A stretch of 64,000 nt of DNA, from positions 627,163 through 691,162 of the forward strand of contig NZ_JAFMZZ010000004.1 in NCBI RefSeq assembly GCF_017356245.1, written 5' to 3'. Of the stretch, positions 16,102 to 25,695 are shown piece after piece. The first letter of the stretch is position 1; every line of letters starts with the position of its first letter. Position numbers and translations under genes: made by a program. This DNA is from Bordetella petrii (GTDB lineage Bacteria; Pseudomonadota; Gammaproteobacteria; Burkholderiales; Burkholderiaceae_B). The notes under the pieces were generated by a model, which was given only the letters and a program-made list of their open reading frames with translations, was not told the origin of the DNA and ran no database searches.

Positions 16102-17385
16102 ATGTCCAACAACGACATGAGCAAGCCCATCATGGCACATCAACCGTCCACGGGAGCCGCGACCCGTGTCCTGATCTCAAGCACCTTCGCTTTCACGATC
16201 TGCTTCGCGGTATGGATGATCTTCGCCGTTCTCGGCATTCCCATCAAGGCCGAACTCGGCCTGTCCGAAACGGAATTCGGCCTGTTGGCCGCCATGCCCG
16301 TGCTCAGCGGATCGCTGATCCGCGTACCCCTGGGAATCTGGACCGACCGTTATGGCGGCCGCATCGTGTTCTTCCTTCTGATGCTGGTGTCGGTGCCGGC
16401 GGTATGGCTGCTGGCCTATGCCACCGAATACTGGCAATTCCTGCTGTTAGGGCTGTTCGTGGGCTTGGCGGGTGGTTCGTTTTCGGTGGGCACGCCCTAT
16501 GTGGCGCGCTGGTTCCCGCGCAACCGGCAGGGCCTGGCCATGGGAATCTTCGGCGCCGGCAATTCGGGTTCGGCCGTTACCAAGTTCGTCGCGCCCGCAC
16601 TTATCGCCGCGGCCGGCGGCGCATGGGTCATCGTGCCCAAGGTCTATGCCGTGGCGCTGCTGGCAACCGCCATCCTGTTCTGGATGTTCTCGGCCACCAA
16701 CCCCGCGCACAATGTGCGCAGCGGCGCCAGCCTGTCGACGCAACTGGCCATGCTGCGCGACCCGCGCGTGTGGCGCTACTGCCAGTACTACTCGGTGGTG
16801 TTCGGCGGATACGTTGCGCTGGCGCTGTGGATGACCAAATACTACGTCGGCGAATATGGCTTCGACATGAAGCTGGCCGCGCTGCTGGCCGCCTGCTTCT
16901 CGTTGCCGGGCGGCGTGCTGCGAGCCGTGGGCGGCTGGATCTCCGACAAGTACGGCGCCTATCGCACCACCTGGTGGGTGATGTGGGTGTGCTGGGTGGC
17001 GTTCTTCATTCTCAGCTATCCGCAAACGCACTTCATCATCGAAACCGACGTTGGCCCGCGTGAATTCTTCCTGGCCATCGGCCCCACGGTATTCACCATC
17101 CTGATGTTCGTGGTGGGCATCGCCATGGCTATCGGCAAGGCGTCCGTCTTCAAGTTCATCTCAGACGAGTTCGGCGAAAACATCGGCGCGGTATCCGGCA
17201 TCGTCGGGCTGGCCGGCGGGCTGGGCGGGTTCGTGCTGCCTATCCTGTTCGGCGCGCTGCTCGACATCACCGGCGTGCGGTCCAGCGCGTTCATGCTGAT
17301 GTACGGCACGGTGTGCGTGTCGCTGATCTGGATGCACTACAGCTTCCGTCCCGAATCCGCCGGCCGCGCATTGCAGGCCGCCTGA
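16102..17385 (+). CDS. narK1: Nitrate transporter NarK1-type (MFS)
   Basis: A major-facilitator permease of about 427 residues with twelve predicted TM helices, of the short NarK1 type thought to be a nitrate/proton symporter. Family motifs include the helix-2/3 loop IRVPLGIWTDRYGGR, the nitrate-signature glycine-rich helix GLFVGLAGGSFSVGTPYVARWFP, and GNSGSAVTKFVAPAL. The start is uncertain: ATG codons at 16102, 16117 and 16132 are in frame and none has a strong ribosome site. It precedes narK2 by 67 bp, forming the tandem narK1-narK2 arrangement common in nitrate-respiring beta-proteobacteria. Confidence 0.92.
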   Translation: MSNNDMSKPIMAHQPSTGAATRVLISSTFAFTICFAVWMIFAVLGIPIKAELGLSETEFGLLAAMPVLSGSLIRVPLGIWTDRYGGRIVFFLLMLVSVPAVWLLAYATEYWQFLLLGLFVGLAGGSFSVGTPYVARWFPRNRQGLAMGIFGAGNSGSAVTKFVAPALIAAAGGAWVIVPKVYAVALLATAILFWMFSATNPAHNVRSGASLSTQLAMLRDPRVWRYCQYYSVVFGGYVALALWMTKYYVGEYGFDMKLAALLAACFSLPGGVLRAVGGWISDKYGAYRTTWWVMWVCWVAFFILSYPQTHFIIETDVGPREFFLAIGPTVFTILMFVVGIAMAIGKASVFKFISDEFGENIGAVSGIVGLAGGLGGFVLPILFGALLDITGVRSSAFMLMYGTVCVSLIWMHYSFRPESAGRALQAA

Positions 17386-17408
17386 CCCTTTCCCCGCCAA
17401 CCCCCGCA

Positions 17409-17430
17409 GCCGGCCGCCCGCGCGGCCGGC
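17409..17430. repeat. GC-rich hairpin between narK1 and narK2
   Basis: GCCGGCCGC pairs perfectly with GCGGCCGGC around a 4-nt loop in the 67-bp spacer. There is no T-run, so it is more likely an mRNA-stability or attenuation element than a terminator. Confidence 0.45.
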
Positions 17431-17452
17431 GCCCCTCGACTGCGAGAACACC

Positions 17453-18838
17453 ATGTCCAGCTATGTCCTGACCCGCTGGGAGCCAGAAAACCGGAACTTC
17501 TGGCACAGCACCGGCGCCCGCATCGCCAATCGAAACCTCTGGATTTCCATCCCTGCCCTCAGCCTGGCATTCTGCATCTGGATGCTCTGGAGTGTCGTGG
17601 TAGTCAACCTGGACAAGGCAGGTTTCGAACTGTCGAAGAACCAGATGTTCTGGCTGACGGCCCTGCCCGCACTGTCTGGCGCGACCCTGCGCATTTTCTA
17701 TTCATTCCTGGTGCCGATATTCGGCGGCCGGCGCTGGACGGCCATTTCCACCGCCACCCTGCTGATTCCCGCGCTGGGCATGGGGTTCGCCCTGCAAGAC
17801 TCCACCACGTCATACCCCACGCTGCTGGCTCTGGCCCTGCTGTGCGGGTTTGGCGGCGGCAATTTCAGCTCCAGCATGGCCAACATCAGCTTTTTCTTTC
17901 CCAAAGAGAAAAAAGGCTTCGCCACCGGCATGAACGCCGGCATCGGCAACCTGGGCGTGTCGGTCGTGCAGTTCGTGGTGCCGGTCATCATCACCATGGG
18001 CGTGCTCGGCACCCTGGGCGGCGACCCGCAGCGCTTCGTGGTCGATGGCGTCGAACACCAGATCTGGCTGCAGAATGCAGGCTTCATCTGGGTGCCGATC
18101 ATCCTGGCATCGTCGCTGGCGGCCTGGTTCGGCATGAACGACATCGCCGATGCCAAGGCTTCCTTTGCAGACCAGGCCGTGATCTTCAAGCGCAAGCACA
18201 ACTGGCTGATGTGCTGGCTGTATGTCGGCACGTTCGGTTCGTTCATCGGGTTCTCGGCTGGCTTCGCCATGCTGACCAAGGCCTTGTTTCCCGACGTCAA
18301 CCCCGTTACCTATGCGTTCCTGGGGCCGCTGGTGGGCTCGCTGACGCGGCCGATAGGCGGCTGGGTGTCCGACAAGATCGGCGGCGCGCGCGTCACCCTG
18401 CTGGTGTTCGCCGGCATGATCGCCGCGGTACTGGGCCTGCTGGCCTTCGTGCCCACCGGCACCAGCGCGGGCAACTTTCAGGGCTTCCTGACAATGTTCA
18501 TCGTGCTGTTCGCGCTGACCGGCGTCGGTAACGGCTCGACCTTCCGCATGATCCCCGTGATCTTCCTGCACGAACGCACGCACGCCGCGCGGGGGCGCGG
18601 CGCCGCCGCCGAAAAGCAGGCCCTGATCGACGCCGGCAAAGAATCCGCCGCGGTGCTGGGTTTCTCGGGCGCCATCGGGGCCTACGGCGGATTCTTCATT
18701 CCCCGCAGCTTCGGTTCCTCGATCGAACTCACCGGTGGCGTCGGCGCGGCGCTGTACTGCTTCATCGCCTTCTACGTTACCTGCCTGGCCATTACCTGGT
18801 GGTATTACGCGCGCCGCAATGCGCCGGTGCCCTGCTGA
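17453..18838 (+). CDS. narK2: Nitrate/nitrite antiporter NarK2-type (MFS)
   Basis: A 461-residue MFS permease with twelve predicted helices, similar to E. coli NarK. The nitrate-signature motifs are GFGGGNFSSSMANISFFFPKEKKG and GMNAGIGNLGVSV, and another glycine-rich helix GVGNGSTFRMIPVIF lies near residue 360. Paired with narK1, the usual model is NarK1 for nitrate entry and NarK2 for nitrate/nitrite exchange; this division is inferred from other species. A separate promoter for narG probably lies in the 148 bp downstream. Confidence 0.94.
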   Translation: MSSYVLTRWEPENRNFWHSTGARIANRNLWISIPALSLAFCIWMLWSVVVVNLDKAGFELSKNQMFWLTALPALSGATLRIFYSFLVPIFGGRRWTAISTATLLIPALGMGFALQDSTTSYPTLLALALLCGFGGGNFSSSMANISFFFPKEKKGFATGMNAGIGNLGVSVVQFVVPVIITMGVLGTLGGDPQRFVVDGVEHQIWLQNAGFIWVPIILASSLAAWFGMNDIADAKASFADQAVIFKRKHNWLMCWLYVGTFGSFIGFSAGFAMLTKALFPDVNPVTYAFLGPLVGSLTRPIGGWVSDKIGGARVTLLVFAGMIAAVLGLLAFVPTGTSAGNFQGFLTMFIVLFALTGVGNGSTFRMIPVIFLHERTHAARGRGAAAEKQALIDAGKESAAVLGFSGAIGAYGGFFIPRSFGSSIELTGGVGAALYCFIAFYVTCLAITWWYYARRNAPVPC

Positions 18839-18868
18839 GCCGCGCCGGTGATTAGTCAACTCGGCCAC

Positions 18869-18917
18869 AAGAACTAGTGCGCATGGCGTGTCTATCCTCT
18901 ACCAGCGATGAATGGCC
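18869..18917 (+). promoter_or_regulatory. narG upstream element shared with narK1
   Basis: AAGAACTAGT (18869-18878) and GAATGGCC (18910-18917) are spaced 41 bp start to start, as upstream of narK1. The intervening sequence is not conserved, so the two blocks may be the functional contacts of one regulator or of RNA polymerase. Confidence 0.5.
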
Positions 18918-18986
18918 GGACACGCCCTGCCTCAATAAAGTAGTAGCCAGATCGCGCCGGCGTTGCCGGCGCACACGGAGAAAAGA

Positions 18987-21900
18987 ATGAGTCATTTCCT
19001 GGACCGGCTGAAATTCATGTCGCGGGTGAAATCCACCTTTTCCAGTGGCCACGGTGAAGTCGTCAACGAAGACCGTACCTGGGAAAACGCCTACCGCAGC
19101 CGCTGGCAGCACGACAAAATCGTGCGTTCCACGCACGGGGTGAACTGCACCGGCTCATGTTCCTGGAAGGTTTACGTCAAGAACGGCCTGATCACCTGGG
19201 AAACCCAGCAGACCGACTACCCGCGCACCCGCCCCGACCTGCCCAACCACGAGCCCCGCGGCTGTCCGCGCGGCGCCTCGTACAGCTGGTACGTGTACTC
19301 GGCCCAACGCGTCAAGTATCCGATGATCCGCGGCCGCCTGATGCAAATGTGGCGCGAGGCCCGCAAAACCCTCGACCCCATCGCCGCCTGGGAATCCATC
19401 AGCCAGGATCCGGCCAAGGCCAGGCGCTACAAGTCGGTGCGTGGCCTGGGCGGCTTCGTGCGGGCCGACTGGGACACCGCCACCGAGATCATCGCGGCGG
19501 CCAACGCCTACACCATCAAGCAGTTCGGCCCCGATCGCCTGGTCGGCTTTTCGCCCATTCCGGCTATGTCCATGGTCAGCTACGCCGCGGGGGCGCGCTA
19601 TCTGAGCCTGCTGGGCGGCGCCTGCCTGAGCTTCTACGACTGGTACTGCGACTTGCCGCCGGCCAGCCCCCAGGTCTGGGGTGAACAGACCGACGTGCCC
19701 GAATCGGCCGATTGGTACAACTCTACCTACCTGATGGTGTGGGGTTCCAACGTGCCCCAAACGCGTACGCCCGACGCACACTTCTACACCGAGGTGCGCT
19801 ACAAGGGCACCAAGACGGTAGCCGTATCCAGCGATTTCGGCGAAATGGTCAAGTTCGGCGATATCTGGCTGGCGCCCAAACAGGGCACCGACGCGGCGCT
19901 GGCGCTGGCCATGGGCCACGTCATCCTGAAAGAATTCCACCACAGCGGCGCGTCCGACTACTTCCGCGACTACGCCAAGCGTTACACCGACATGCCCATG
20001 CTGGTGCAGCTGAAAGAACGCGACGGCTGCCTGGTGCCGGACCACTTCCTGCGCGCTTCGCAACTGGCCAATTCCCTGGGCCAGCCCAACAACCCCGACT
20101 GGAAGACGCTGGTCATCGACAACAACACCGGCGATCTGGTGGCGCCCAACGGCAGTATCGGCTTCCGCTGGGGCGAGGCGGCCATCGACGGCGGTGCCAA
20201 GGTCGGGCGCTGGAACCTGGAGTCGCGCGACGGCGGCAGCGGCCGCGAAATCGACCCGGTGCTGTCTCTGCTCGACGCCCACGACGCCGTGGCGGGCGTG
20301 GGATTCCCGTATTTTGGCGGCGAGCACGGCAGCGTGCTGGTGCGCAACGTGCCTGTGCGCCACATCGTGCTGGCCGACGGCAGCCAGGCCTGCGTGGCCA
20401 CCGTGTACGACCTGCAAATGGCCAGCTACGGGGTCGACCGCGGCCTGGGCGGCGACAACGTGGCCGCCTCGTACGACGATGATGTGCCCTACACGCCGGC
20501 CTGGCAGGAAAAACACACCACCGTGCCGCGCCACCTGGTCGTGCAGGTGGCGCGCGAGTTCGCGCAGAACGCGCACGACACCCAGGGCAAGTCCATGGTG
20601 ATCGTCGGGGCCGCGCTGAACCACTGGTACCACATGGACATGACTTACCGCGGCATCATCAACCTGCTGATGATGTGCGGCTGCGTGGGCAAGAGCGGCG
20701 GCGGCTGGGCCCACTACGTGGGTCAGGAAAAGCTGCGTCCGCAGTTCGGCTGGGCGCCGCTGGCCTTCGCCGCCGACTGGTCGCGCCCGCCGCGCCACAT
20801 GAATGGCACGTCGTTCTTCTACGCGCACACCAGCCAGTGGCGCCACGAGAAGCTGCCCGTCAGCGACATCCTGGGCCCCACCGCCGACGCGGCGCGCTAC
20901 AGCCAGCTCAGCATGATCGACCTGAACGCCAAGTCCGAACGCATGGGGTGGCTGCCTTCGGCACCGCAGCTCGAAACCAACCCGCTCGATGTCGTGGCGC
21001 AGGCCGAGGCGGCCGGCGAAGACCCGGTGGCCTACGCCGCCCGTCGCCTGAAAAGCGGCCAGCTCAACTTCAGCTGCGACGACCCCGACAACCCCGCCAA
21101 CTTCCCGCGCAACATGTTCGTGTGGCGTTCGAACATCCTGGGGTCCAGCGGCAAGGGGCACGAATACTTTCTGAAGTACCTGCTGGGCACCCAGAACGCG
21201 GTGTTCGGCGACGAGGCCGACGCCATCAAGCCCGCCGAAGTGCGCTTTCGCGCGGAAGCCGCCGAGGGCAAGCTCGATCTGCTGACCGTGCTCGATTTCC
21301 GCATGAGCACCACCTGCCTGTATGGCGACATCGTGCTGCCCACCGCCACCTGGTACGAAAAAGACGATCTCAACACGTCTGACATGCACCCCTTCATCCA
21401 CCCGCTGTCCGAAGCCGTGCAGCCGCTGTGGGAAAGCAAGACCGACTGGGAAATCTACAAACTGCTGGCGCGCAAGTTCAGCGAGGTTGGCGGCCCGTAC
21501 CTGGGCAAGCGCAAAGACCTCGTCCTGACGCCCCTGCTGCACGACACCCCGGGAGAACTCGGCCAGGCGTTCGAGCCCAAAGACTGGAAGCTGGGCGAAT
21601 GCGACCTGGTGCCGGGCAAGACCGCGCCGTCCATGACGGTGGTCGAGCGCGACTACAACGACATCTACCGCAAGTTCACCTCGGTGGGCCCGCTGCTCGA
21701 CAAGCTGGGCAATGGCGGAAAGGGCATCACCTGGAACACCGAGCACGAAGTGCGCGAGCTGGGCGACCTGAACCGCCGCGTCGACGACGCGGGCGTCAGC
21801 GAAGGCCGGCCGCGTCTGGATACCGCGATCGATGCCGCTGAAATGATCCTGACCTTCGCGCCGGAAACCAACGGCCACGTCTCGGTCAAGGCCTGGCAAG

Positions 21901-22727
21901 CCCTGGGCAAGATCACCGGCCGCGATCACACGCACCTGGCAGTGGGCCGCGAGCACGACAAGATCCGCTTCCGCGACATCCAGGTGCAGCCGCGCAAGAT
22001 CATCTCGGCCCCGACCTGGTCGGGTCTGGAAAGCGAAGAAGTCAGCTACAACGCCGGCTACACCAACGTGCATGAACTGATCCCCTGGCGCACCCTGACC
22101 GGCCGCCAGCAGTTCTACCAAGACCACCGCTGGATGCTGGATTTCGGCGAAGGGTTCTGCGCCTACAGGCCGCCCATCAACACGCGCACGGTGGCGCCCA
22201 TGCTGGGGCAGTATCCCAACGGCGAACACGAACTGGTGCTGAACTGGATCACGCCGCACCAGAAGTGGGGCATCCACAGCACTTATACCGACAACCTGCG
22301 CATGCTGACTCTCAGCCGCGGCGGGCCGCATGTCTGGGTGTCCGAAACCGAGGCCCGACAGGCCGGCCTGGTCGACAACGACTGGGTCGAGGTCTTCAAC
22401 GTCAACGGCACCCTGACGGCGCGGGTGGTGGTCAGCCAGCGCGTGCCGGTGGGCATGTGCCTGATGTACCACGCCCAGGAAAAGATCATCAACGTGCCCG
22501 GCGCCGAAACCAGCGGCATGCGTGGCGGCATCCATAACTCGGTGACGCGCGCGGTGCTCAAACCCACCCACATGATCGGCGGCTACGCCCAGCAGGCTTA
22601 TGGCTTCAACTACTACGGCACGGTTGGCAGCAACCGCGACGAATACGTGGTGGTGCGCAAGATGAAAAAGGTCGATTGGATGGAAGGCCCGCTGGGGCAG
22701 CAGCTCGAAGAAGGAAGCGCAAAATGA
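18987..22727 (+). CDS. narG: Respiratory nitrate reductase alpha subunit NarG
   Basis: The 1246-residue molybdenum catalytic subunit reduces nitrate to nitrite on the cytoplasmic face of the membrane. The N-terminal FS0 iron-sulfur motif is HGVNCTGSCSW with a later Cys in GCPRGASYSWY. The Mo-ligand region is STYLMVWGSNVPQTRTPDAHF. Length matches E. coli NarG (1247). I start at MSHFLDRL because GGAG lies 8 nt upstream; an ATG 8 codons earlier is less well placed. Being of the membrane-bound cytoplasmic type, it has no Tat signal. The stop overlaps the narH start (ATGA). Confidence 0.98.
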   Translation: MSHFLDRLKFMSRVKSTFSSGHGEVVNEDRTWENAYRSRWQHDKIVRSTHGVNCTGSCSWKVYVKNGLITWETQQTDYPRTRPDLPNHEPRGCPRGASYSWYVYSAQRVKYPMIRGRLMQMWREARKTLDPIAAWESISQDPAKARRYKSVRGLGGFVRADWDTATEIIAAANAYTIKQFGPDRLVGFSPIPAMSMVSYAAGARYLSLLGGACLSFYDWYCDLPPASPQVWGEQTDVPESADWYNSTYLMVWGSNVPQTRTPDAHFYTEVRYKGTKTVAVSSDFGEMVKFGDIWLAPKQGTDAALALAMGHVILKEFHHSGASDYFRDYAKRYTDMPMLVQLKERDGCLVPDHFLRASQLANSLGQPNNPDWKTLVIDNNTGDLVAPNGSIGFRWGEAAIDGGAKVGRWNLESRDGGSGREIDPVLSLLDAHDAVAGVGFPYFGGEHGSVLVRNVPVRHIVLADGSQACVATVYDLQMASYGVDRGLGGDNVAASYDDDVPYTPAWQEKHTTVPRHLVVQVAREFAQNAHDTQGKSMVIVGAALNHWYHMDMTYRGIINLLMMCGCVGKSGGGWAHYVGQEKLRPQFGWAPLAFAADWSRPPRHMNGTSFFYAHTSQWRHEKLPVSDILGPTADAARYSQLSMIDLNAKSERMGWLPSAPQLETNPLDVVAQAEAAGEDPVAYAARRLKSGQLNFSCDDPDNPANFPRNMFVWRSNILGSSGKGHEYFLKYLLGTQNAVFGDEADAIKPAEVRFRAEAAEGKLDLLTVLDFRMSTTCLYGDIVLPTATWYEKDDLNTSDMHPFIHPLSEAVQPLWESKTDWEIYKLLARKFSEVGGPYLGKRKDLVLTPLLHDTPGELGQAFEPKDWKLGECDLVPGKTAPSMTVVERDYNDIYRKFTSVGPLLDKLGNGGKGITWNTEHEVRELGDLNRRVDDAGVSEGRPRLDTAIDAAEMILTFAPETNGHVSVKAWQALGKITGRDHTHLAVGREHDKIRFRDIQVQPRKIISAPTWSGLESEEVSYNAGYTNVHELIPWRTLTGRQQFYQDHRWMLDFGEGFCAYRPPINTRTVAPMLGQYPNGEHELVLNWITPHQKWGIHSTYTDNLRMLTLSRGGPHVWVSETEARQAGLVDNDWVEVFNVNGTLTARVVVSQRVPVGMCLMYHAQEKIINVPGAETSGMRGGIHNSVTRAVLKPTHMIGGYAQQAYGFNYYGTVGSNRDEYVVVRKMKKVDWMEGPLGQQLEEGSAK

Positions 22728-24289
22728 AGATCCGTGCCCAAGTCGGTATGGTGTTGAACCTGGACAAGTGCATCGGCTGCCATACCTGCTCTATTACCTG
22801 CAAGAATGTCTGGACCAGCCGCGACGGCGTCGAGTACGCCTGGTTCAACAACGTGGAAACCAAGCCGGGCATCGGCTACCCCAAAGAATGGGAAAACCAG
22901 TCGCGCTGGAACGGCGGCTGGACGCGCACGCCGGCCGGCAAGCTCGAACCGCGGCAGGGCGGCAAGCTGAAGATCCTGGCCAATCTGTTCGCCAATCCCA
23001 ACCTGCCCGCCATCGACGACTACTACGAGCCGTTCACCTACGACTACGAGCATTTGCAGAATGCTCCGTTGAGCCAGACCCCGCCCACGGCCCGGCCCGT
23101 GTCCGTGCTGACCGGCCGGAAAATGGACAAGATCCACTGGGGCCCGAACTGGGAAGACGACCTGGGCGGCGAATTCAGCTCGCGCGGCCGCGATGCGCTG
23201 TTCGAAGGCGTGCAGAAAGAAATGTACTCGACCTTCGAGAACACTTTCATGATGTACCTGCCGCGTCTGTGCGAACACTGCCTGAATCCCGCCTGCGTGG
23301 CCAGCTGCCCGTCGGGGTCCATCTACAAGCGCGAAGACGACGGCATCGTGCTGGTCGACCAGGACAAATGCCGCGGCTGGCGCATGTGCATCTCGGGCTG
23401 CCCATACAAGAAGGTGTACTACAACTGGCAAAGCGGTAAGGCCGAGAAGTGCACCTTCTGTTATCCGCGCATCGAGGCGGGCCAGCCTACCGTGTGCTCT
23501 GAAACCTGCGTGGGCCGCATCCGTTACCTGGGCGTACTGCTGTACGACGCCGACCGCATCGAGGCGGCCGCCGCCAGCGCCAGCGAGCAAGACCTGTACC
23601 AGGCGCAGCTGGATGTGTTCCTGGACCCGCATTCGCCCGAGGTCATCGCCGAAGCGCGCCGCCAGGGCATACCCGATTCGTGGCTGCAGGCCGCGCGCCA
23701 GTCGCCGGTGTACAAGATGGCATGCGAATGGAAGGTGGCCTTTCCGCTGCACCCCGAATACCGCACGCTGCCCATGGTCTGGTACATACCGCCGCTGTCG
23801 CCGATCCAGTCGGCGGCCGAGGCCGGCCACATGCAGCACAAGACGGTGGGCAAGACAGGCGTGATTCCCGATGTGTCCACCCTGCGCATTCCCATGCGCT
23901 ACCTGGCCAACCTGCTGACGGCGGGCGACGAAGCCCCGGTGCAGCAGGCGCTGGAGCGCCTGCTGGCCATGCGGGCCTACATGCGCGCCGAATCGGTGCA
24001 TGGCGAGCAAGACGAGGCCATTCTGGCCGACGTCGGGCTGGACCGCGCCACGGTGCGCGACATGTACCGCATCATGGCCATCGCCAACTACGAAGACCGC
24101 TTCGTGGTGCCGTCCAGCCACAAGGAAATGGTCGAAGACAGCTTCAACGACAAGGGCAGTTGCGGATTCACGTTCGGCAACGGCTGCTCGGGCGGCGTGT
24201 CCGATGGCGCGCTGTTCGGCAAGAAGCCGCGCGGCAGCGAGATCTTCATCGAGATGCCCAAGTCGCGCAAGAAAGCCGCCCTGGCCTGA
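22724..24289 (+). CDS. narH: Respiratory nitrate reductase beta subunit NarH
   Basis: The 521-residue electron-transfer subunit carrying electrons from NarI to NarG through four iron-sulfur clusters. Cysteine motifs appear in order: CIGCHTCSITCKN (residue 16 on), CEHCLNPACVASCPSG, CRGWRMCISGCPY and CTFCYPRIEAGQPTVC-ETC. The Trp in CRGW replaces a Cys and marks the [3Fe-4S] cluster, as in E. coli NarH. It is translationally coupled to narG and followed by narJ after 15 bp. Confidence 0.98.
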   Translation: MKIRAQVGMVLNLDKCIGCHTCSITCKNVWTSRDGVEYAWFNNVETKPGIGYPKEWENQSRWNGGWTRTPAGKLEPRQGGKLKILANLFANPNLPAIDDYYEPFTYDYEHLQNAPLSQTPPTARPVSVLTGRKMDKIHWGPNWEDDLGGEFSSRGRDALFEGVQKEMYSTFENTFMMYLPRLCEHCLNPACVASCPSGSIYKREDDGIVLVDQDKCRGWRMCISGCPYKKVYYNWQSGKAEKCTFCYPRIEAGQPTVCSETCVGRIRYLGVLLYDADRIEAAAASASEQDLYQAQLDVFLDPHSPEVIAEARRQGIPDSWLQAARQSPVYKMACEWKVAFPLHPEYRTLPMVWYIPPLSPIQSAAEAGHMQHKTVGKTGVIPDVSTLRIPMRYLANLLTAGDEAPVQQALERLLAMRAYMRAESVHGEQDEAILADVGLDRATVRDMYRIMAIANYEDRFVVPSSHKEMVEDSFNDKGSCGFTFGNGCSGGVSDGALFGKKPRGSEIFIEMPKSRKKAALA

Positions 24290-24304
24290 GCACGGAGCCC
24301 AACC

Positions 24305-24952
24305 ATGAGCCCATACCGCATACTTTCCGCGCTGCTGACCTATCCCGAGCAGGACCTTGTCGATGCCCTGCTCGAGATCGACGACGCGCTCGACGCCTAT
24401 CCCGAGGCGCAAGACCAGCTCTCGCCCCTGACCGACTACCTGAAAACCCACGGCCTGATCGAGCTGCAGGAAAACTACGTCGCCACCTTCGACCGGAACC
24501 CGTCGCATTCGCTGCACTTGTTCGAGCACGTGCACGGCGAAAGCCGCGACCGCGGCCAGGCCATGGTAGACCTGCTGCAAGAGTACCGCCGCCACGGTTT
24601 CGAGCCGGACGCGGCCGAGCTGCCCGACCATGTGCCGCTGTTCCTGGAACTGCTGGGCCTGATCGACCCCGGACAGGCGCGCCAGTTGCTCGACGAGGCC
24701 ATTCACGTGCTGGCCGCCATCGGCGCGCGCCTGGCGCGGGCCGGCAGCCCGTATTCGACCGTGTTTGCCGTGCTGCGCGGCATGACCGACGTGGTGCCGC
24801 GCGAACAGACCGAGCCGCCGGTGCGCGACATGGACGAAGCCATGGAAGCCTACGGCGTGGGCGTCGATGGCGTCGAGCCCCTGCTGCCGCTGGCCGCCGC
24901 GGGCACGCACGTGATGCATTTCCACCCCCGCTCGCGCGGCGCCCAACAATAA
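24305..24952 (+). CDS. narJ: Nitrate reductase assembly chaperone NarJ
   Basis: A 215-residue TorD/NarJ-family chaperone that holds the NarGH complex until the molybdenum cofactor and FS0 are inserted and NarI is joined. It begins MSPYRILSALLTYPEQDLVDAL and carries the NarJ block YVATFDRNPSHSLHLFEHVHGESRDRGQAM around residues 58-84. It lies between narH and narI, the standard order, and is not part of the final enzyme. Confidence 0.95.
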   Translation: MSPYRILSALLTYPEQDLVDALLEIDDALDAYPEAQDQLSPLTDYLKTHGLIELQENYVATFDRNPSHSLHLFEHVHGESRDRGQAMVDLLQEYRRHGFEPDAAELPDHVPLFLELLGLIDPGQARQLLDEAIHVLAAIGARLARAGSPYSTVFAVLRGMTDVVPREQTEPPVRDMDEAMEAYGVGVDGVEPLLPLAAAGTHVMHFHPRSRGAQQ

Positions 24953-24969
24953 AGGCCGGGAGCCCTTTC

Positions 24970-25653
24970 ATGAACACCCTGCATCAGTTCCTATTCGGCG
25001 TCTATCCGTACATTGCGCTCAGCATCTTCCTGCTGGGCAGCCTGGTGCGCTTCGAGCGCGAGCAATACACCTGGAAGAGCGACAGTTCGCAGCTGCTGTA
25101 CCGCGGCCAGCTGCGCCTGGGCAACATCCTGTTCCACATCGGCATCCTGGGCCTGTTCTTCGGGCATCTGGTGGGCCTGCTGACGCCGGTGGTGGTATGG
25201 GACACCCTGGGCGTGTCGCACAGCGTGAAGCAGGCCGTGGCCATGGCGGCCGGCGGCATCATGGGGATGCTGTGCCTGGCCGGCCTGCTGATCCTGCTGC
25301 ACCGGCGCCTTACCCATCCGCGCATTGCCCACGCCACGCGCCCGGGCGACAAGATCCTGCTGCTGTGGCTGCTGATCACCCTGCTGCTGGGCCTGTCCAC
25401 TATCGTCGTGTCGGCCGGCCACATGGACGGCCACATGATGGTGCTGTTCATGACCTGGGCCCAGCACATCTTCACGTTCCGGGGCGACGCGGCCAGCTAT
25501 ATCGCCGATGCGCCGGTGTTGTTCAAGGCCCACCTGTTCATGGGCATGACGCTGTTCGTCATCTTCCCCTTCACCCGGCTGGTGCATGTCTGGAGCGGAT
25601 TCGCCTCGGTGGGATACCTGGGCCGCGCCTGGCAGCTGGTCCGGCCGCGTTGA
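24970..25653 (+). CDS. narI: Respiratory nitrate reductase gamma subunit NarI (cytochrome b)
   Basis: A 227-residue membrane cytochrome b with five predicted TM helices that oxidises quinol at the periplasmic side. It starts MNTLHQFLFGVYPYIALSIF. Histidines in the helices, FHIGILGLFFGHLVG (helix 2) and AGHMDGHMMVLFMTWAQH onwards (helices 4-5), are candidates for the two b-haem ligands. A purine-rich ribosome site (GGGAG) lies 8 nt upstream. It is followed closely by ppiC. Confidence 0.96.
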   Translation: MNTLHQFLFGVYPYIALSIFLLGSLVRFEREQYTWKSDSSQLLYRGQLRLGNILFHIGILGLFFGHLVGLLTPVVVWDTLGVSHSVKQAVAMAAGGIMGMLCLAGLLILLHRRLTHPRIAHATRPGDKILLLWLLITLLLGLSTIVVSAGHMDGHMMVLFMTWAQHIFTFRGDAASYIADAPVLFKAHLFMGMTLFVIFPFTRLVHVWSGFASVGYLGRAWQLVRPR

Positions 25654-25695
25654 ACCATGGCGCCGCCGGCCAGCCCGGCGGCAACGGAAACCAAC

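Noticed and set aside
19155..22571. 1138-codon open frame opposite narG
   Set aside because: It is a shadow frame created by GC-rich third positions of narG. It has His/Arg/Val-rich low-complexity composition and no domain, while narG is unambiguous.
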